Source: Jeotgalicoccus coquinae (GTDB taxonomy: Bacteria; Bacillota; Bacilli; Staphylococcales; Salinicoccaceae). Taken from it: a DNA stretch of 64,000 nt. Made by a program: the position numbers and the translations under genes. The stretch spans positions 1,200,124 through 1,264,123 of the forward strand of contig NZ_JACHFF010000001.1 in assembly GCF_014207425.1 (NCBI RefSeq). The letters run 5' to 3'. The first letter of the stretch is position 1. The number at the start of each line of letters is the position of its first letter. The notes beneath the pieces are model-generated. The model worked only from the letters and a program-made list of their open reading frames with translations, was not told where the DNA came from and made no database searches. Of this stretch, positions 36,068 to 43,031 are shown in pieces.

Positions 36068-36319
36068 ATGAAAGCATTAGATACTATTGCTCTAATCCTT
36101 TTAATTGTTGGCGGATTGAACTGGCTGCTTGTCGGACTTTTTGAATTCGATTTAGTAGCGACTATTTTTGGCGGACAGGAAGAATTACTGTCTAAAATTG
36201 TTTATGTTTTAGTTGGTCTTTCAGCCTTATACTGTCTCAAGTTCTTCGGCTTAATTAATGCACCAAGAGTAACTGACAGAACACATGATAGAACGACTGA
36301 CAGAACAGATGTAAGATAA
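36068..36319 (+). CDS. DUF378 membrane protein
   Basis: 83 residues from ATG 36068 after TAGGAGGG. Two hydrophobic helices with GGLNWLLVGLFEFDLVATIFGG define DUF378 (YuzA-like). A polar tail with repeated TDRTxDR units ends the protein. It is often stress-induced in Firmicutes; role unknown. A terminator follows. Confidence 0.88.
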   Translation: MKALDTIALILLIVGGLNWLLVGLFEFDLVATIFGGQEELLSKIVYVLVGLSALYCLKFFGLINAPRVTDRTHDRTTDRTDVR

Positions 36320-36336
36320 GACCAATTTACAGAAAA

Positions 36337-36367
36337 AATAAACCGCCTTTCTCAGGCGGTTTATTTA
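36337..36367 (+). terminator. Terminator after DUF378 gene
   Basis: Stem aaaccgcc/ggcggttt (36340-36347 with 36355-36362) is followed by a T-rich tail. Confidence 0.88.
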
Positions 36368-36392
36368 TTTATATCAGCAGAAATCCAGTGTA

Positions 36393-36650
36393 TTAAATAA
36401 GAGGTTTAACAACCTTCTCTTCCCAGATTGGCTTATTAGATTTTATAAATAAAATTAGATCATCTTCATCTTTAAAAATTGTCTCATCGCGATCGATACT
36501 GTTAAAAGATGCGATGGTTAAACGATAACCGAGAATCGGGCGTTTGGATATAGTGTATTCGTGTCGCTCTGTAGAAAAAGTGATCTCATCGTCCGTAGAC
36601 TCTACGACTACCCAGTATTTCGAATTAATTAAACTTAAAATGTTCTTCAC
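36393..36650 (-). CDS. 85-residue protein of unknown function
   Basis: It starts at GTG 36650 with AGAGGGGG six bases upstream. It is a soluble acidic small protein with a VVVESTDDEITFST beta-hairpin and an ILGYRLTIASF stretch. No family is recognised. Its ribosome site contains the 8-mer complementary to the C-rich tract of the candidate Fur small RNA. Confidence 0.55.
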   Translation of the reverse strand: MKNILSLINSKYWVVVESTDDEITFSTERHEYTISKRPILGYRLTIASFNSIDRDETIFKDEDDLILFIKSNKPIWEEKVVKPLI

Positions 36651-36841
36651 ATGGTTCCCCCTCTATCATATGAATTAATCATACCACCTTCGGTGATTCT
36701 AGAATATATAAATAAATTTTATTTTAGTCGAAAAGATGTTGTGAGGAAGTGGGTTTGGGAATATGATATTACTCTCTCTTCAATATAATAGAGGTAGTAG
36801 AAAATCACACTCTCATAAGTATTTTTTAAATACCTTCTACA

Positions 36842-36888
36842 CAAAACTAAAAACCAGGCACCTACTCAAATTCGTAGCACCTGGCTTA
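36842..36888 (-). terminator. Terminator after DUF4041 gene
   Basis: An imperfect stem with ccagg/cctgg and ctac/gtag segments is followed leftwards by TTTTTAGTTTT. It lies immediately past the stop at 36892. Confidence 0.7.
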
Positions 36889-36891
36889 TAG

Positions 36892-38295
36892 TTAACTTGT
36901 CATTTTCTTTTCAATTGCTAACGTTTCCCTATATTCTGCTGCTTCCGCTTGTAAATTGAAATCAATAGTCAAGTTACCGTAATCTTGAAGTTTAGACTCA
37001 ATTTCCGTAATTGGAACTTTAAAGAATTCTTTTCTATTGTTAACCTTATTAACGCGATATTTTTCAAAATAATTATGTAACTCAGTCTCTAATTCATAAG
37101 CTTCATAACTAAATATTAGAGCATGTATATCGTAAACAAATGGTACAGATGCACTACTTAACTCTTTTATTCTTTCTATTGGTTCTAATCTTCTAGTTAC
37201 ACCAATCTTTAATACATCCTCACCAAAAGCGCCTATATTACTTATTATATAAACATATCCTGCGCTTGAATGGGCTTCTCTATAATCTAAATCTTTTTTC
37301 TCATGCTCTTTTTCTTGAATATTCTTTTCCGTTTCTTCTATTTCTTTTTCTAAATTAATTCTTTCGTCTTCTGAAACTGTATTTTTCAGTTTATTCTTAA
37401 GTGATTGCATTAAATTATTGTAATGAGAAATTTCCTTATCCACAATTTTTTTCTTTTCTTCAATTTCCTTGGCTAATTTTTTCTCTTCTCTTTCTTGTTC
37501 TCTTTGTAGTCGCATCTCTTCTTTTTCTTCTTCTTTTTTTCTAGCATACTCATAAGCCAAGTACAACTCATCGATTTTTAGATCAAGGTATTGAAATGTT
37601 ATTGACACTTGCTGAGTAGTATTCAGTTTATTTAAATCAGCGTGTATTTTAATTATCCTTTTTTTTACACTGTCAAAATTTTGATAAGTTACTTTATCAA
37701 TGAGTACTTCACACTCATTGTTAAACGATCTTAATATTTGTCTGATATTATTATTCAACATTTTTTTACCTTCAGCTTTACTACCGTTTACTGTCCAATT
37801 TTCATTATATTCAACGGCAGTTTTACTTTTAATCATTTGTTTTTGCTGATCTCTTTTTGCTTTTAACATATCTTTATACACTAATGCAGATGCAAAAGTA
37901 TATTTTGGCTCATAGATACCATAATCCTGCATGCTAATATCATCATTAATAATATTAACTTTCTGTTGAAGTGTTTCTATCTCTTCAATTTTCATTCGTT
38001 TTACTTCTTCTAAATTAATTTGCTCATTTCCCAATTTATACTTTTTATGTTCAAAGGACTTAATTTCATTTTCAAATTTTTTCCTCTTTTTACTCAATTC
38101 ATCATCTAACTGAGTTGATTGTTTCGTCTTCTCTTCTATACTTTTTTCAAGTTCTAAATAGTTCATTTCCTCAACTGTTCTATCTTTCTTTTTTAAATTC
38201 TCAAATTCTTTTGTTTTTTCTATTAATTTATTCCTTAAAATAAATAGGTACGCCACTAATCCGACTAGTAACAATAATATTAAAACTATCTCCAT
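36892..38295 (-). CDS. DUF4041 protein with T5orf172/GIY-YIG-like C-terminal domain
   Basis: 467 residues. An N-terminal membrane helix (about residues 2-20) leads into long coiled coils (about 25-120 and 255-345). In between is the DUF4041 segment (YEPKYTFASALVYKDMLKAKRDQQKQMI). The C-terminal T5orf172 (Mug113) domain, about residues 350-450, has AGYVYIISN, LKIGVTRR and ELETELHNYFEKYR. This domain is related to GIY-YIG nucleases and is common in phages and accessory islands. AT-rich codon use differs from the neighbours. Possible roles in phage defence or DNA processing are inference. Confidence 0.8.
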   Translation of the reverse strand: MEIVLILLLLVGLVAYLFILRNKLIEKTKEFENLKKKDRTVEEMNYLELEKSIEEKTKQSTQLDDELSKKRKKFENEIKSFEHKKYKLGNEQINLEEVKRMKIEEIETLQQKVNIINDDISMQDYGIYEPKYTFASALVYKDMLKAKRDQQKQMIKSKTAVEYNENWTVNGSKAEGKKMLNNNIRQILRSFNNECEVLIDKVTYQNFDSVKKRIIKIHADLNKLNTTQQVSITFQYLDLKIDELYLAYEYARKKEEEKEEMRLQREQEREEKKLAKEIEEKKKIVDKEISHYNNLMQSLKNKLKNTVSEDERINLEKEIEETEKNIQEKEHEKKDLDYREAHSSAGYVYIISNIGAFGEDVLKIGVTRRLEPIERIKELSSASVPFVYDIHALIFSYEAYELETELHNYFEKYRVNKVNNRKEFFKVPITEIESKLQDYGNLTIDFNLQAEAAEYRETLAIEKKMTS

Positions 38296-38554
38296 TAGTA
38301 TTCATCCTCTTTTCTTCAATTTTTTATCAGCATAAACTAGTTTATTTTATTTACGCACTTTGCTTTCTCTCTTAACTAAATATTACAGTTATTTAATAAT
38401 ATTTCAATATCGAAATAATTTTAAAATAAGAGTTAACTAAATTTTACATTATGGTAAAATAGTATTTAAAGAGTAATATAATTGATTATATAAAAAGAAA
38501 TACTATTTCTAACATATATATGATTATATAAAAATATTGTAGGGAGAGAAAATT

Positions 38555-38896
38555 ATGTCAAACATGCATCTAAAAAGAAGTTTATCGCATCAGGATTTAA
38601 TGATTTTAGAGAGTGAGATGGACAAGCACAAAAAAAGTAAACCTGTAGCATTTGTACTATGGTTATTTACTGGCGGTCTTGGTGGACACAGATATTATTT
38701 AGGAGATATAGGTTACGCTATTGCGATGACTCTAACTTTAGGTGGACTTGGATTTTGGGCTTTAATAGATGTATTCTTTATCTCTGGAAGAGTGGATAAA
38801 AAAGCTGAGATAAAAGAGCGTGAATTGATAGTGAGTTTAGGCATAGGCGGAAAGGAACTACAAGAAGAAGCAAGAATAGATTTAGAAATAAATTAA
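38555..38896 (+). CDS. TM2-domain membrane protein
   Basis: 113 residues. A charged N-terminus of about 35 residues is followed by the TM2 hairpin with GGLGGHRYYLGD in the first turn and a second helix ending WALIDVFFI. An acidic cytoplasmic tail follows. GGGAGAG precedes the ATG. TM2 proteins are small two-helix membrane proteins of unknown role. It is divergent from the DUF4041 gene. Confidence 0.85.
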   Translation: MSNMHLKRSLSHQDLMILESEMDKHKKSKPVAFVLWLFTGGLGGHRYYLGDIGYAIAMTLTLGGLGFWALIDVFFISGRVDKKAEIKERELIVSLGIGGKELQEEARIDLEIN

Positions 38897-38905
38897 TTTT
38901 TATCA

Positions 38906-38957
38906 ATAAACTGGCTACTTGTAGAATTAATACACTCTAATTAGCCAGTTTTTTTAG
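38906..38957 (+). terminator. Terminator after TM2 gene
   Basis: A 10-bp stem aaactggcta/tagccagttt (38908-38917 with 38942-38951) with a long loop is followed by T-run. Confidence 0.75.
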
Positions 38958-39010
38958 AACTTAGAATATATCGTCACAAGGTATTTAAAATTTTTTAGTA
39001 TTTTAGAAAA

Positions 39011-39042
39011 TAAAAAAAGCTCAACCCCTATTGGGATTGAGC
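39011..39042 (-). terminator. Orphan leftward terminator just outside the tRNA-Ser repeat
   Basis: Stem gctcaa-ccc/ggg-ttgagc is followed leftwards by T7. No leftward gene remains directly upstream of it, which suggests the gene it once served has been deleted. Confidence 0.6.
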
Positions 39043-39051
39043 AATTATATT

Positions 39052-39070
39052 AACGGAGATGGAGAGATTT
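39052..39070. repeat. 19-bp direct repeat of tRNA-Ser(GCU) 3' end (att-like)
   Basis: aacggagatggagagattt is identical to 41528-41546, which spans the 3' end and T-arm of the intact tRNA-Ser. The tRNA end and this displaced copy bracket 39071-41527, as expected for an element that integrated at a tRNA 3' end. Confidence 0.65.
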
Positions 39071-39172
39071 ACAAACGTATATATATCAAGGGTTACGGTC
39101 GCTAGTTGACAATATGTTGACAGCCCATTAATTATTAAATCCGAGGTTCAACTCCCCGTTCTCGTTCCCAAA

Positions 39173-39200
39173 TTGTCAAAAACATTAAAAATGCTATAAT
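39173..39200 (+). promoter_or_regulatory. Strong promoter for the zinc-ribbon gene
   Basis: TTGTCA (39173-39178) and TATAAT (39195-39200) have a 16-base spacer. They lie 30 bases before the ATG of the frameshifted gene. Confidence 0.7.
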
Positions 39201-39230
39201 CAAATCAAATTTATTTCGAAAGGAACGACA

Positions 39231-39408
39231 ATGATTACTATTGAATTCTTTTTAAAAGATTATATATGATCCGCTGCAAAACGAAACGGTAACCTGTCCC
39301 GAGTGCCAACATCAATATATCATCCAAATGAAACGGTATGACGTTGAGATTCAATTAGCCTGTCCCGAATGTCGCCATAACTATAGTCACTACAAATTCT
39401 ATTACTGA
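39231..39408 (+). pseudogene. Frameshifted small zinc-ribbon protein
   Basis: The ATG at 39231 has AGGA six bases upstream and a good promoter, but frame 1 stops after 12 codons (TGA at 39267-39269). Moving one base gives a continuous reading PLQNETVTCPECQHQY with a second CPEC knuckle LACPECRH before a stop at 39406-39408. Two CxxC pairs form a zinc ribbon of about 58 residues. A single extra base near 39261-39268 would explain it. A programmed shift or a sequencing error are alternatives. Confidence 0.6.
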
Positions 39409-39510
39409 CTATTATATAGTAGAGAGTAGTTTTATCAATCAATGTCTTATTGCCTATATTTGTAAGTATTGCTATATTTAATTAAAATTGTTTTTTTGGA
39501 GGAAATAGAA

Positions 39511-40185
39511 GTGAAAAAATTATTTTTATTAGGTACGGCACTGATACTCGCATCTTGCAATAGTGAGGACAACGCACCTGTAGACGAGGAAGTCGATGCG
39601 TCAGTTGAAGCAGTAGATGAAACAGAATCTGAAAACATCGAGGTGAACGAGAATCCTAAACCGGGCGATCCTGTCGTATTAGTCAACGAAGAATCAGATG
39701 AGGGTTCGATGGCGATATTCTCAACAGATCATAACGGACAGTTAGTCCATGCAGACCTCATCGAAGCTTTAGACCATAATTCAATGACTGTAGATTACGG
39801 CGAAGGTGAAGTCGAAGCACGATTTGCACATATCGCAGATGTCTCGCACAGCGAAGAGTTTTCAGAACGTGGACGACTACGTATGACTGGATTTAACGAA
39901 GATACTGAGAGCGAAGTGATATTCGCAGCAGAACTGCTTGGGGAAGACTCCGACGGCACACCAGTCATGACGTTATGGTATCAACAGCCGGACACAACAA
40001 AGTGGGACTTAGTTGTCGTACAGGGCATCCTTTATGGCGACATGGCACTCTCTAAAGAAGATACAGACAGTGCATTCCTAGATAAGATGATTATGATGGA
40101 AAATGAAGCGAAGACCGATACGCATCTTGAGAGTATTCATGACAGCGGTATACTCAATGATGTAGAATTAAATTTACTGAACTAA
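39511..40185 (+). CDS. Acidic lipoprotein of unknown function
   Basis: 224 residues from GTG 39511, with TTGGAGG eight bases upstream. The signal peptide ends in LILASC with lipidated Cys16. A long acidic linker to about residue 55 is followed by a beta-rich domain (SMAIFSTDHNGQLVHADL, VIFAAELLGEDSDGTPVM). No family recognised. It resembles Firmicute surface lipoproteins and may be element cargo. Confidence 0.7.
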   Translation: MKKLFLLGTALILASCNSEDNAPVDEEVDASVEAVDETESENIEVNENPKPGDPVVLVNEESDEGSMAIFSTDHNGQLVHADLIEALDHNSMTVDYGEGEVEARFAHIADVSHSEEFSERGRLRMTGFNEDTESEVIFAAELLGEDSDGTPVMTLWYQQPDTTKWDLVVVQGILYGDMALSKEDTDSAFLDKMIMMENEAKTDTHLESIHDSGILNDVELNLLN

Positions 40186-40198
40186 TTATATAAATAAA

Positions 40199-40240
40199 AA
40201 CAAACCGCCTTTCTACATTAGTAGTTGGGCGGTTTTCTAC
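40199..40240 (+). terminator. Terminator after element lipoprotein
   Basis: Stem aaccgcc/ggcggtt (40203-40209 with 40228-40234) is followed by TT-rich sequence. Confidence 0.7.
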
Positions 40241-40277
40241 ATGCGAAGAAGTATATTTATAGGGAAGTAAACTTCAT

Positions 40278-40586
40278 TTATGAACTTTTCAGAACCTCTA
40301 AAAATTCATTTTCTAAATACTCTCTTAAACCAGTGGCTTTAAATATCCAATCGCTGCCCTTACCTTTCGGGAACATCGTGAAAGGTTCAATCCTCTTTAA
40401 AATATCCGGCTGATTTAGAAAGTTTTGATTCAACCAGGTTCTTGACCGTCCTGTTAAACGTATTAAGTCCTTCATATAATAATATTGCCCAGTAAAATCT
40501 TGACTTTGCAGTTGTTCATAAACTTCCTTAGTAATTATTACATGAGTATCTGGGACTTCAATTTTCACTTCTAGGAACTGTTTCAT
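40278..40586 (-). CDS. DUF771-family phage-type protein
   Basis: 102 residues from ATG 40586, with AGAGGTGA six bases upstream. It has the DUF771 core: YYYMKDLIRLTGRSRTWLNQNFL, a helix-turn-helix-like unit, followed by KGKGSDWIFKATGLREYLENEF. DUF771 genes are carried in the early region of staphylococcal and other Firmicute phages. Its presence here supports a mobile origin for the segment. Confidence 0.8.
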   Translation of the reverse strand: MKQFLEVKIEVPDTHVIITKEVYEQLQSQDFTGQYYYMKDLIRLTGRSRTWLNQNFLNQPDILKRIEPFTMFPKGKGSDWIFKATGLREYLENEFLEVLKSS

Positions 40587-40760
40587 CAGATCACCTCTTG
40601 ATGACATTATAACGAACATACGTTCTGCGTGTAAAGACAAAGATAAGTCCCCGCTCATGTTCAGAGCCTTAAATATTGATGAAGAGCGCAGCAATCTACG
40701 TTTCTCTTTTAATATTGATCGTTGTGTATTAAAGATATATTGAATTGATAATTTAATATA

Positions 40761-41261
40761 TTAAAATTCCAAATACATTAAGTCTTCATCATAATATTTT
40801 AATCCATCAAACATCACTTTTGGTTCAGTGCCATATTTTTTAAAACAAAATGACTCATATAAAGTTTTTGCTCTTAGATTTTCCGAGACGACCATTAAGT
40901 TAATTATTTCAAGACCTTCTATATTCCTTGCCTTTTCTAATATTAACTCCACTACACCTTTAGCTATTCCAGTCCCTCTATACTCTTTCTCACAATACAT
41001 TCCTACCAACATACTTTTATGCTTATCTTTTTGTCCAGAATTTCTAATAAAAGTAGCTATACATACCAGCTTCTCGTCGCAAAAGCCTCCTACCACAAAC
41101 TTTGAATCGGATGACTCCAAACGTTGTCTAAATTTTTCTGTGGTAAAGTTATTCTCTCTTTCATATGTAGAACCAAAAGCACTAGAATCTGTTTTTAATC
41201 CTTTAAGCCTTAATTCTCTAAAATCATTCACATCTTCTTCCGTTAAAACTCTTACATTCAT
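40761..41261 (-). CDS. GNAT-family N-acetyltransferase
   Basis: 166 residues with GGGGAG seven bases before the ATG. The acetyl-CoA loop is YRGTGIAKGVVELILEKA (R/Q-x-x-G-x-A pattern), followed by NLMVVSENLRAKTLYESFCFKKYG, the usual strand 5 and C-terminal GNAT features. Substrate unknown; similar to Bacillus-type acetyltransferases often found in accessory regions. Confidence 0.88.
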   Translation of the reverse strand: MNVRVLTEEDVNDFRELRLKGLKTDSSAFGSTYERENNFTTEKFRQRLESSDSKFVVGGFCDEKLVCIATFIRNSGQKDKHKSMLVGMYCEKEYRGTGIAKGVVELILEKARNIEGLEIINLMVVSENLRAKTLYESFCFKKYGTEPKVMFDGLKYYDEDLMYLEF

Positions 41262-41298
41262 ACAATCTCCCCTTTGTTAAAAAAATGTGAGAAACTCG

Positions 41299-41465
41299 TT
41301 ACCTTCGATTTTTATCTGATTCCCATAAATAGTGAACAAACCTCAACTTTTGACCATTCATTTCGAATATTTCTTCGTCAATGTCCACTTTTTTAAAATC
41401 GTTTTTTTCTAAAACTTTTTGCGAAGCATGATTAACACTTGTTGTTTTTCCAGGTATTTCCCTTA
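41299..41465 (-). pseudogene. C-terminal fragment of a second GNAT acetyltransferase
   Basis: An open reading of about 55 codons gives PGKTTSVNHASQKVLEKND followed by FKKVDIDEEIFEMNG, the end of a GNAT domain (the SQKVLEKNGF region that follows the acetyl-CoA site). No start or N-terminal half exists: upstream lies the tRNA-Ser terminator. The gene was truncated at the element boundary. Confidence 0.65.
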
Positions 41466-41513
41466 AAACAACAAAACCCCGTTAATCAACGTTTACAGTT
41501 GATTAACGGGGTT
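41465..41513 (-). terminator. Terminator of the tRNA-Asn/tRNA-Ser transcript
   Basis: A perfect 16-bp stem (41475-41490 with 41498-41513) is followed leftwards by TTTTGTTGTTTT. Confidence 0.9.
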
Positions 41514-41529
41514 CTTAGGTTATTAGAAA

Positions 41530-41618
41530 CGGAGATGGAGAGATTTGAACTCTCGCGCCGCGCAATGCGACCTATGCCCTTAGCAGGGGCACCTCTTCAG
41601 CCACTTGAGTACATCCCC
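41530..41618 (-). tRNA. tRNA-Ser (GCU)
   Basis: 89 bases with the long variable arm of serine tRNAs. Acceptor GGGGATG/CATCTCC, anticodon GCT in loop CTGCTAA and discriminator G are visible. CCA is not encoded. Its 3' 17 bases are duplicated near 39054-39070. Confidence 0.95.
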
Positions 41619-41621
41619 ATA

Positions 41622-41696
41622 TGGCTCCACAGGTAGGACTCGAACCTACGACCGATCGGTTAACAGCCGATAGCTCTACCACTGAGCTACTGTGGA
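41622..41696 (-). tRNA. tRNA-Asn (GUU), copy 2
   Basis: 75 bases, CCA encoded, identical to 27115-27189. It is co-transcribed ahead of tRNA-Ser with a 3-base gap. Confidence 0.96.
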
Positions 41697-41727
41697 ATAG
41701 TATGTATGTTTCAATCGAACAAGATTT

Positions 41728-41756
41728 ATTATAGCAATGAACGTTAATTAAATCAA
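41728..41756 (-). promoter_or_regulatory. Promoter of the tRNA-Asn/tRNA-Ser pair
   Basis: Leftward TTGATT (41751-41756) and TATAAT (41728-41733) are 17 bases apart, about 32 bases before tRNA-Asn. Confidence 0.75.
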
Positions 41757-41828
41757 CAGTAAACTTAATAATTGTTAAGTAAAATTTACATCATTGATAA
41801 ATAATTAAACTTTCCCTCATCATATTCA

Positions 41829-42422
41829 CTAGATTTTATTAATCTGATCGATTCCCCGCATGTATTTTAAGTATGTTTCACGCGCTGCTTCATTGATATA
41901 CTGCATTTCCTGGCGCTGATGTTCGTATGATATTTTCGCTGACTCATCTTTACGGTACGTTTTCTCTTTAGCCAAATTAAATTTATAGTGAAGTTTCACT
42001 GCATTTAAATACTGGTTGTTAAATGAGCTGTATGAAATATCAATTTCCATCTCTTCATTGTTCTCAAATTTAACCTTTGTATTCCCATTATAATCATAAT
42101 AACTGTCGATGTATCTTAAATTAAACCAGGAGTTCTCAGTTACACGGTCCGAATGCGTGCAGAAATATATGTATGAACCGAATAAATCGAGAATGATTGG
42201 ATGCTTAGATCGTATACCGGATAAACTTCTCGTTAAATCTTTACGGGAAGCATAAGTCTGAAAATGGTACTTGCAGTTGTGCTCTAAAATTTTATTTGGT
42301 ATAGAAAAACATTCAATAGGCTCTCCATATAATTCCCCTACTACACTTTCCGTATAACGTCCGTGAGTTTTAGCAATAATATACATCGTTTCATCATTAA
42401 TAATATAATGCTGTCTGCTCAT
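41829..42422 (-). CDS. comK: Competence transcription factor ComK
   Basis: 197 residues. Matches the ComK family by the N-terminal YIINDETMYII, the central CKYHFQTYASRKDLTRSLSGIRSKHPIILD, and the YIYFCTHSDRVTENSWFNLRYID stretch. ComK activates late competence (DNA uptake) genes by binding AT-boxes. The GGGGG ribosome site is seven bases before the ATG. The C-terminal basic helix region is longer than in Bacillus. It lies between the tRNA pair and an IDEAL-domain gene. Confidence 0.88.
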   Translation of the reverse strand: MSRQHYIINDETMYIIAKTHGRYTESVVGELYGEPIECFSIPNKILEHNCKYHFQTYASRKDLTRSLSGIRSKHPIILDLFGSYIYFCTHSDRVTENSWFNLRYIDSYYDYNGNTKVKFENNEEMEIDISYSSFNNQYLNAVKLHYKFNLAKEKTYRKDESAKISYEHQRQEMQYINEAARETYLKYMRGIDQINKI

Positions 42423-42554
42423 ATTTTCCCCCTGTAATTTTTATTATAATCAATATATCACAGAATATTTAAAATGTTAACTAATATCTTTAAATGTTGT
42501 CTAATGTTTAATTAATATCTTTTGATGTTAATTGTCAGAATATATAAATATAAG

Positions 42555-42596
42555 ATTCTCATTATCATTGACCTAAATGAGAATGTGGTATATAAT
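42555..42596 (+). promoter_or_regulatory. Promoter with Fur-like inverted repeat upstream of IDEAL gene
   Basis: TTGACC (42568-42573) and TATAAT (42591-42596) are 17 bases apart. Inverted arms ATTCTCATT (42555-42563) and AATGAGAAT (42576-42584) flank the -35 box. The left arm continues as ATTATCATTG, close to the Fur half-box. A Fur-family repressor is the most likely binder. Confidence 0.6.
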
Positions 42597-42631
42597 CTGG
42601 TTAAAGATAGTTTTGAGAGGGGTAATTCAAT

Positions 42632-42829
42632 ATGGGCAGACCAGTTTATCCTGCAAATCAATTAAGAGGCTTCATCAACACAATTAATGACTTATCAGCA
42701 GATCTTGTTTTGCAAGAATCCATGTACCATTTTAATGTAAAATTATATAATGCAAAAATAGAAGAATCACTCATCGAGAAAGACGAAGAGAAATTTATAA
42801 AGTATACTACTTTACTAAAAGAACTGTAA
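42632..42829 (+). CDS. IDEAL-domain small protein
   Basis: 65 residues with GAGAGGGG nine bases before the ATG. The C-terminal half LYNAKIEESLIEKDEEKFIKYTTLLKEL matches the IDEAL domain pattern of small Firmicute proteins (Asp-Glu helix after L-Y-D/N-x-I). IDEAL domains often sit at the ends of regulators such as ComK-linked or phosphatase partners; a stand-alone copy has no known role. Controlled by a Fur-like promoter. Confidence 0.7.
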   Translation: MGRPVYPANQLRGFINTINDLSADLVLQESMYHFNVKLYNAKIEESLIEKDEEKFIKYTTLLKEL

Positions 42830-42846
42830 TAGATGTACATACAGAT

Positions 42847-42876
42847 TGCCCGGCCATTTTTGGCTGGGCTTTTTTG
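42847..42876 (+). terminator. Terminator after IDEAL gene
   Basis: A 9-bp GC-rich stem (42847-42855 with 42860-42868) is followed by T6. Confidence 0.9.
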
Positions 42877-42982
42877 TTTATAAGTATCCAAAATGACTTT
42901 ACGTGTACCTTGATAAAACTACGAGGGGCATCAGACAACTCCGGTGTTCTTCGTCGACTCCACGAGGGACGCTAGCCCACCC

Positions 42983-43013
42983 AAACACAAAAAACCGGCA
43001 CTTTTCAGCACCG
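42983..43013 (-). terminator. Terminator after lplA
   Basis: A leftward stem CCGGTGCT/AGTGCCGG (two wobble pairs) is followed by TTTTTTGTG, just past the lplA stop. Confidence 0.75.
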
Positions 43014-43031
43014 GCTCTCCAAATTCAATCT

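Larger units (their letters stand above)
39071..41527. mobile_element. Small decayed integrated element at tRNA-Ser
   Basis: A region of about 2.5 kb lies between the two 19-bp repeats. Contents: a tRNA T-arm-like fragment, a frameshifted zinc-ribbon gene, a lipoprotein gene, a DUF771 phage-type gene, a GNAT acetyltransferase and a truncated GNAT gene. No integrase remains. Gene density is low and base content is AT-rich. The repeat position next to an intact tRNA supports past integration and decay, but without an integrase this is a hypothesis. Confidence 0.5.

Noticed and set aside
39143-39170. Complete tRNA gene on the + strand
   Set aside because: Only a T-arm and a 3' tail are recognisable; no D-arm, anticodon arm or matching acceptor strand lies at the right distance.
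39071-41527. Active prophage
   Set aside because: No integrase, repressor, replication, packaging or structural genes; only one phage-type gene (DUF771).
41439-41636. Rightward 65-residue coding region over the tRNA-Ser area
   Set aside because: It overlaps the tRNA terminator and the tRNA itself and lacks a ribosome site.
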